From Acinetobacter pullicarnis (GTDB taxonomy: Bacteria; Pseudomonadota; Gammaproteobacteria; Pseudomonadales; Moraxellaceae), in NCBI RefSeq assembly GCF_006352475.1, contig NZ_VCMZ01000001.1, forward strand, positions 1,178,001 through 1,242,000: a DNA stretch of 64,000 bases. The letters run 5' to 3'. Below the pieces are notes generated by a model. It was not told the origin of the DNA and made no database searches. It saw nothing but the letters and a program-made list of their open reading frames with translations. Shown here piece after piece: positions 58,101 to 64,000 of the stretch. The position numbers and the translations under genes are program-made. The number at the start of each line of letters is the position of its first letter. Within the stretch, counting starts at the first letter, position 1.

Positions 58101-58500
58101 GGTGAGGCCTATCTCAAATGTGTGCAATACAATGCACAAATAATAATCCGAAACTTATTAAATAAGCTCCAGATTTAAGTATGAAAAAAAGTGGCTATAT
58201 TAAAGCATAAATAATAAAAAAAAATAAGGCTTGATCGCGAATAAACATTTGTAGCGGTGTTGTGTTTAAGTTCTTGTATATCAATGGGATTGAGTAATAT
58301 CGACCCATTGTATTTTGTTATTTATTTCATGTATGTGTGTTATTTCTTATTAAAATTATAAGTTAAAACATAGGTTTGCCTCATATTGAGGCTGTCCATC
58401 TAGAAATTTAAGATATTTCAGATTGGAAATTGCTTTTTTACATGGATGTGCTTTTAATCGGGTGTTAATTGGTCTAAATTTCTCTAATTGTTTCCATTAA
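58101..58500. other. 400-bp gap between pckG and the lipid kinase
   Basis: No gene is seen in this AT-rich divergent region. It must carry the pckG and lipid-kinase promoters. No strong inverted repeat or recognised operator was found by eye. Confidence 0.4.
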
Positions 58501-59448
58501 ATGACGTCCATGACCAACAACGCGCTCAACTTATCGTTCATTTATAATGAAAAATCGGGGTTTCATTCCGCTGCAAACAATAAAATATTAGAGGAAATGG
58601 TTTGCTATTGGGCAGAACGGGGCTTTTCTGTCATGCAATTTGTAATTTCAAACCATCAAGATTTTGATCAAATGATGCAACAAGTATTATTAAGGCATGC
58701 TGATTTAGATCATCCTGGTATTGTTGTTGCGGCAGGTGGCGATGGAACCCTAAATGCCGTTGCAGCGCGCTTATTACACTTAAAAGTCCCGATGGGTATT
58801 CTACCGATGGGGACTTTTAATTATGTTGCGCGAGCATTAGATATTCCTCTGGATTTAATGGCAGCGGCAGAAGTAATAGCGACAGGGGTTAAACGGGCTA
58901 TTCATGTCGCAAAAATTAATGATCAGATTTATTTAAATAATGCCAGTTTGGGTTTATATCCGTTATTTATTCAAAAAAGAGAATTATATAATCAGAAATT
59001 TGGTCGTTTCCCCTTACATGCCTATACCTCTGGTCTAGATGTCCTCATTCGGGAGCATCAGGAATTAAAACTTGAGCTCCAGATTGATCAAGAGATTTAT
59101 AGCTTAGAAACCCCATTAATTTTCTTTGGCAATAATCAATTGCAATTGGCCGATCTGAACTTAAAAGTTGCTGAGTGCGCGAAAGAGGGGCGGGTTGCTG
59201 GTGTCGTTATGGCAAAAAGTGATAAGCTGATTCTGTTCAAAAGCTTATTACAGTTGGTTCGTGGGAAAATCGATGAAGCATCAGACGTACATAGTTTTAG
59301 TGCACAGCAAGTGATTGTTGATGCGGAACAAGCCCAATTAAGTGTCGCAATTGATGGCGAAATCGTTGAAATGACTCCCCCTTTAAAAATTCATGTAGAA
59401 CATTCTGCTTTAAACGTTATGGTGCCTTATGTTGATTCATCTGTCTGA
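58501..59448 (+). CDS. Diacylglycerol kinase-family lipid kinase
   Basis: This 315-residue protein has the DAGK catalytic fold, with the nucleotide loop AAGGDGTLNAVA (about 79-90), the following PMGTFNYVARAL (about 101-112) and a C-terminal all-beta domain with VAIDGEIVEM. It would phosphorylate a diacylglycerol-like lipid, as YegS and DgkB do. The ATG at 58501 has no clear ribosome binding site, and an ATG at 58510 is an alternative. The next gene overlaps its end. Confidence 0.85.
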   Translation: MTSMTNNALNLSFIYNEKSGFHSAANNKILEEMVCYWAERGFSVMQFVISNHQDFDQMMQQVLLRHADLDHPGIVVAAGGDGTLNAVAARLLHLKVPMGILPMGTFNYVARALDIPLDLMAAAEVIATGVKRAIHVAKINDQIYLNNASLGLYPLFIQKRELYNQKFGRFPLHAYTSGLDVLIREHQELKLELQIDQEIYSLETPLIFFGNNQLQLADLNLKVAECAKEGRVAGVVMAKSDKLILFKSLLQLVRGKIDEASDVHSFSAQQVIVDAEQAQLSVAIDGEIVEMTPPLKIHVEHSALNVMVPYVDSSV

Positions 59449-60196
59449 TTTACATTTTGGTACGGAGAGAGCAGGCCCTATTGCCGCAATTCAACAATTT
59501 TGTTTTGAGTATAAGCCTGAAGTTGTTGTAATCAGTGGTGATTTAACGCAGCGCGCACGTTTACGTGAGTTTTTTGCGTGTAAGCAGTTTTTAGACGCTT
59601 TAGATGTTCCTTATTTTGTAGTGCCTGGGAATCACGATATTCCGCTGTATCATCTTTGGAAGCGAGTGTTTCAACCATTTGGTTATTATCAGCTTTTCTT
59701 TGGACCACTGGAACAAAATTTGGAAACCGAACATTTTTATTTGATCGGTCTAAATACGGTGCGTCCCCGTTATCATACCAAGGGGGAAGTCTCAGAAAAG
59801 CAAATCGATCAAGTCGATCAGATCTTGCAACAAGCTCCTAAAAATAAAATGAAAATCATCGTGAGTCACCAACCTTTTTATACAGGGCATCTTGATCATC
59901 ATCATGTCAAAGACTGTCCAGTATTGGCACAGTCTGCATTAGAACGGTGGGGACAGCATGATTTATTTGCATTACTCCACGGACATTTACATGTTGCTGA
60001 AGCCTACGATTTAAATCAACTCTATCAACTTGGTTTAAGCCATCCAGTCTATGAAATTCATGCGGGAACTGCGACCTCACATCGCCATTATAAAAAAACA
60101 CCAAATAGCTTTAATGTCATTCATAATAGTGGGCAGATCCAACATTATTTTTATGATGAAAAACGACAACAGTTTCTTTTGGAAAATGATGAATAA
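59429..60196 (+). CDS. Metallophosphoesterase, CpdA-like
   Basis: This 255-residue calcineurin-type phosphoesterase has all blocks of the family: HLSDLHFG, VISGDLTQRA, VPGNHDIPL, IIVSHQPFY and LLHGHLHVA. It resembles class III cyclic nucleotide phosphodiesterases, but UDP-sugar or lipid pyrophosphate hydrolysis is equally possible. Its start overlaps the lipid kinase gene by 20 bases, so the two are coupled, and a shared lipid pathway is a reasonable inference. Confidence 0.85.
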   Translation: MLIHLSDLHFGTERAGPIAAIQQFCFEYKPEVVVISGDLTQRARLREFFACKQFLDALDVPYFVVPGNHDIPLYHLWKRVFQPFGYYQLFFGPLEQNLETEHFYLIGLNTVRPRYHTKGEVSEKQIDQVDQILQQAPKNKMKIIVSHQPFYTGHLDHHHVKDCPVLAQSALERWGQHDLFALLHGHLHVAEAYDLNQLYQLGLSHPVYEIHAGTATSHRHYKKTPNSFNVIHNSGQIQHYFYDEKRQQFLLENDE

Positions 60197-60266
60197 TCAT
60201 TTACTTCGCGAGATTGTGGATGGATGGGTAAAAATAACTCAAAAAAATAAAAAAAAATTGATTTAA

Positions 60267-60296
60267 CCCTTGAAGCGTTTTTTTTCATCCCCACCA
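60267..60296 (+). promoter_or_regulatory. Heat-shock (sigma-32) promoter of groESL
   Basis: CCCTTGAA (60267-60274) and CCCCACCA (60289-60296) are separated by 14 bases, a close match to the sigma-32 pattern CTTGAA and CCCCATNT. It lies 92 bases before the groES ATG. Confidence 0.8.
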
Positions 60297-60387
60297 AAGT
60301 GTCATGAAATTATTTTGATAATGACCAATGGAATAAGACAAGTCGTTATCAGCAAATCTAAATAGACTAAGTCTGATGGAGTTATTT

Positions 60388-60678
60388 ATGAGCAACATTC
60401 GCCCATTACATGATCGTGTAGTTATTCGTCGTGTTGAAGAGGAAACTAAAACTGCTGGCGGTATTTTATTACCAGGATCTGCTGCTGAAAAACCGGCTCA
60501 AGGTGAAGTATTGGCAGTTGGTAATGGTCAAATTACTGAAAATGGCGTTCGTGCATTAGACATAAAAGTGGGTGATAAAGTTTTATTCGGAACTTATGCG
60601 GGCACAACTGTAAAAGTCGATGGTGAAGAACTTCTTATTATGAAAGAGTCAGACATTTTAGCTGTATTAGAAGGCTAA
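60388..60678 (+). CDS. groES: Co-chaperonin GroES
   Basis: This 96-residue lid subunit of the GroEL chaperonin starts [19 protein letters not shown] and has the mobile-loop segment [14 protein letters not shown]. The ATG at 60388 has GGAG upstream. It is the first gene of groESL under a sigma-32-type promoter. Confidence 0.98.
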   Translation: MSNIRPLHDRVVIRRVEEETKTAGGILLPGSAAEKPAQGEVLAVGNGQITENGVRALDIKVGDKVLFGTYAGTTVKVDGEELLIMKESDILAVLEG

Positions 60679-60708
60679 TCTGCCGCTAATTAATCTTAAC
60701 GTTTGTAA

Positions 60709-62367
<1,659 letters not shown>

Positions 62368-62429
62368 ACCGCCCATTTATACTACAACCTATTGATATTT
62401 ATAGTTAATTATATTGGTTGTGCGTATTG

Positions 62430-62450
62430 TTACTCACAGTCTTACTCACA
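62430..62450. repeat. Short direct repeat TTACTCACA
   Basis: TTACTCACA occurs at 62430-62438 and again at 62442-62450, a 12-base period, in the gap between groEL and the first phage-type gene. It could be a protein-binding pair or chance. Confidence 0.35.
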
Positions 62451-62464
62451 AAATGTTTGACTGT

Positions 62465-62497
62465 AAAAAAAGGCCACTTCAATTAGTGGCCTTTTTT
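62465..62497. terminator. Bidirectional terminator after groEL
   Basis: AAAAAAGGCCACT pairs with AGTGGCCTTTTTT around a short AT loop. It marks the end of the groESL operon and can also stop the leftward phage-type block. Confidence 0.92.
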
Positions 62498-62505
62498 ATG
62501 TCTAC

Positions 62506-62727
62506 TCACGCGCTCAGCACTTGCTGATCTTCATCACAATCCATCACGATACAAGAAAGCACATAGCTATTTAACCAAAAGTTTTTACGGCCATCTTTAC
62601 GCGGCTCAAGCACGCGCCCATCTTTAATCCGAGCATACAATTCTTTTTCCGAAATATTCATACGCAATGCAAATTCAGCTGTCGAAATTCGACGCTCAGT
62701 ATTTGTTAGATCCAGTACCACACCCAT
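62506..62727 (-). CDS. Excisionase-like small HTH protein
   Basis: This 73-residue protein has a MerR/AlpA-like helix-turn-helix (RISTAEFALRMNISEKELYARIKDGRV in parts, about 13-39), then a wing with RKNFWLNSYVLS. Such proteins act as phage or island excisionases or regulators. It is the last gene of the leftward block, ending near the groEL terminator, and its ATG overlaps the upstream stop by one base (TGATG). No integrase follows it here. Confidence 0.6.
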   Translation of the reverse strand: MGVVLDLTNTERRISTAEFALRMNISEKELYARIKDGRVLEPRKDGRKNFWLNSYVLSCIVMDCDEDQQVLSA

Positions 62728-62924
62728 CAGCTCACCTCTCCCAAACTCCGCACCACACTTTCAGGTAAATTCTCAATAGCGGCATTGAGCATCTGATCAA
62801 AACCGCCGTGCGCTATAAAAGCATCCATTGGATTATCTAGGTTCAATACATGAGCGTCAGATTGACACTGAGGGCAAATAGAATCCTCAACTTCAACTTT
62901 GCATTCGTAGCATTGCTTAGTCAT
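62727..62924 (-). CDS. Small zinc-ribbon phage-type protein
   Basis: This 65-residue protein has two CxxC pairs, CYEC and CPQC, near the N-terminus (residues about 5-20), the pattern of a zinc ribbon. A helical acidic tail follows. I chose the ATG at 62924, which has GGGAG seven bases upstream and overlaps the stop of the upstream gene; a longer start would add seven residues. The function is unknown. Confidence 0.6.
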   Translation of the reverse strand: MTKQCYECKVEVEDSICPQCQSDAHVLNLDNPMDAFIAHGGFDQMLNAAIENLPESVVRSLGEVS

Positions 62925-63288
62925 TGGTTGGCTCCCGCGCTTCAATCACAGCCTGCTTTACAACAGCATCATAAACATCACCAGCAATACCGCCACACAC
63001 CTTGGCGGTGATTGCAATTATCTCGGCCATTTCGTCTGAGCACTCTTTTGGCACCAAAACAAAGCCCTCTGGCACGGCGCTCGCCTTGGCTCTTAGCCAC
63101 ATTACCCAACTATGATTTACAACTTCGTGAGTCAATTCTCTGTCACTTTCTGGACAGTCCTGAGTAACATCAAAATCGCCAGTTTTAATATTGAATTCAA
63201 CATTATTCAACAGGGCTGTAAAAATGAATTCAGCTTCAAACAAAGGCTTTTCAGTTAACCAACGTGCTTGCTTTTTTTGAATATCCAT
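62917..63288 (-). CDS. Phage-type hypothetical protein with AVPEGFVLVPKE motif
   Basis: This 123-residue protein is of a type common in Acinetobacter and other phages. Its middle part carries WLRAKASAVPEGFVLVPKE (about 64-82), a motif shared with the partial gene at the right edge. I chose the ATG at 63288, which overlaps the upstream stop (TGATG). The function is unknown. Confidence 0.6.
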   Translation of the reverse strand: MDIQKKQARWLTEKPLFEAEFIFTALLNNVEFNIKTGDFDVTQDCPESDRELTHEVVNHSWVMWLRAKASAVPEGFVLVPKECSDEMAEIIAITAKVCGGIAGDVYDAVVKQAVIEAREPTND

Positions 63289-63485
63289 CACGCAACCTTC
63301 CTTATAATATTTCTTTCTTGCTGCCTTTGCATAACTGCAATTTTTGCGTGAACTCCCATACGGTCACGACCAAGAACCTCAGCAATAAAATGAACTGGGT
63401 GGCGATCTTTAAGCATTGTTTTTAAAACTTGCTCTTCGCATGGCCACCAACCGCCAACGGCTTTTTTAAATACTTGTCGTTTCAT
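63288..63485 (-). CDS. Small basic phage-type protein
   Basis: This 65-residue basic protein starts MKRQVFKKAVGGWWPCEEQ. The centre, VLKTMLKDRHPVHFIAEVLGRDRMGVHAKI in parts, looks like a helix-turn-helix of the kind that recognises DNA, with a spacing close to GcrA-like or Myb-like small domains. Its ATG overlaps the stop of the upstream gene by 4 bases. No function is assigned. Confidence 0.55.
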   Translation of the reverse strand: MKRQVFKKAVGGWWPCEEQVLKTMLKDRHPVHFIAEVLGRDRMGVHAKIAVMQRQQERNIIRKVA

Positions 63486-64000
63486 TCATCTTCCTCCGCA
63501 GCTTCGATCATTGCTTTGTATTCCTCAAAATCACAGTTTTCAGGATCAGTATCTGTTAGTAGTTCTTGAATTTCACAAGCTGTACGCCACCACTCTTTAA
63601 CACGAGGATTTTCAGATTCAAAAGGGTATAGGGTACTCTGGGGATCACGCTGAAAACGGCTCATTGATGATGTTAAGAGATCAACCAAAGCTATTGTCTG
63701 ATTAATGATTGCAAAATCAGTTCGATGTTGAGTACCTATCTCACTCTCAATTAATTGCCTTTGCTGCTTGTGGTCATCCAAAACGAATTGCTTTGCAGAC
63801 TCCTTAAACTCACAAGCCATGTAATTTAAGTGATATAGCACAGTATCCTTTTGATCTTGGTGTAAAAAACCAAGCTCAGGAATCTTATTAAATAAGTAGT
63901 TGGCTGAAAGCTTTGGAGCAATAATGCAGCCATCAGGTACTGCTTGGGTTTTAGCTGCTAACCAAGTTTTAAACTGTAATTCGCGTTCTTGCTGCGTACT
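63482..64000 (-). CDS. Phage-type hypothetical protein, N-terminus outside the window
   Basis: The frame is open from 63482 to the right edge, giving at least 172 residues, so the gene is partial. A GTG at 63841 is an internal codon, not the start. The visible N-terminal part reads FKTWLAAKTQAVPDGCIIAPK, matching the WLxAKxxAVPxGxxLxPK motif of the gene at 62917-63288. The C-terminal half is acidic and helical and ends EAAEEDE. The function is unknown. Confidence 0.65.
   Translation of the reverse strand, partial: STQQERELQFKTWLAAKTQAVPDGCIIAPKLSANYLFNKIPELGFLHQDQKDTVLYHLNYMACEFKESAKQFVLDDHKQQRQLIESEIGTQHRTDFAIINQTIALVDLLTSSMSRFQRDPQSTLYPFESENPRVKEWWRTACEIQELLTDTDPENCDFEEYKAMIEAAEEDE

Noticed and set aside
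63482..63841. Complete 119-residue gene starting at GTG 63841
   Set aside because: The same frame stays open to 64000 and the upstream residues match the phage motif, so the GTG is an internal Val codon.

Overview
The window looks like a chromosomal segment of an Acinetobacter species. The base composition is AT-rich, the pmrC-pmrA-pmrB order is the Acinetobacter one, there is a wax ester synthase of the A. baylyi AtfA type, and the gene pairs (gatCAB divergent from mreBCD-maf-rng, map divergent from rpsB-tsf, groES-groEL) are those of a gamma-proteobacterial core genome. The PmrA protein differs at many positions from the A. baumannii sequence I remember, so I name the genus only. I saw no rRNA, tRNA or CRISPR array.

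Layout. 1-10.9 kb: tesA (cut by the left edge) divergent from the ybbA-ybbP export-type ABC pair, then a rhomboid protease, mtgA, ppk, an SPFH/NfeD pair, a patatin-like lipoprotein and an acyltransferase. 11-18 kb: an AmpG-like permease, then a lipid A modification block. pmrCAB is followed by a kinase-like gene and a PAP2 phosphatase, each with its own PmrA-type box. 18-22.6 kb: a split chromate transporter with a divergent LysR regulator, and three poorly characterised envelope or secreted proteins. 22.7-31.3 kb: gatCAB, mreBCD, maf, rng and a conserved-looking 57-residue gene. 31.3-36.3 kb: wax ester synthase, cysH, thrH and a FadL-type porin. 36.8-41.4 kb: a catabolic-looking cluster of dienelactone hydrolase/NTF2 fusion, flavin reductase, FMN-dependent monooxygenase and AraC-type regulator. 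41.4-43.9 kb: a Fur-type box with three iron-uptake-associated membrane genes. 44-62.4 kb: CMD protein, lipA, sthA, a LysR/MFS divergon, an MFS gene coupled to a 44-residue membrane protein, OmpW-like porin, map, rpsB-tsf, pckG, lipid kinase plus phosphoesterase, and groESL. 62.5-64 kb: the start of a leftward block of small overlapping phage-type genes that runs off the right edge.

How the parts work together. The clearest regulatory unit is PmrAB. The pmrC promoter and the two following leftward genes all carry TTAA-N7-TTAA boxes, suggesting that phosphoethanolamine transfer, a lipid phosphatase and an atypical kinase form one polymyxin-response module. The monooxygenase cluster has the parts of a reduced-flavin-dependent oxidation system with a downstream hydrolase, but its substrate is unknown. 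Its first gene begins directly after a perfect 9-bp inverted repeat that covers the ribosome binding site. The rest is mainly housekeeping, with several proteins longer than their family norm (wax ester synthase, OmpW-like, FadL-like, YbbP).
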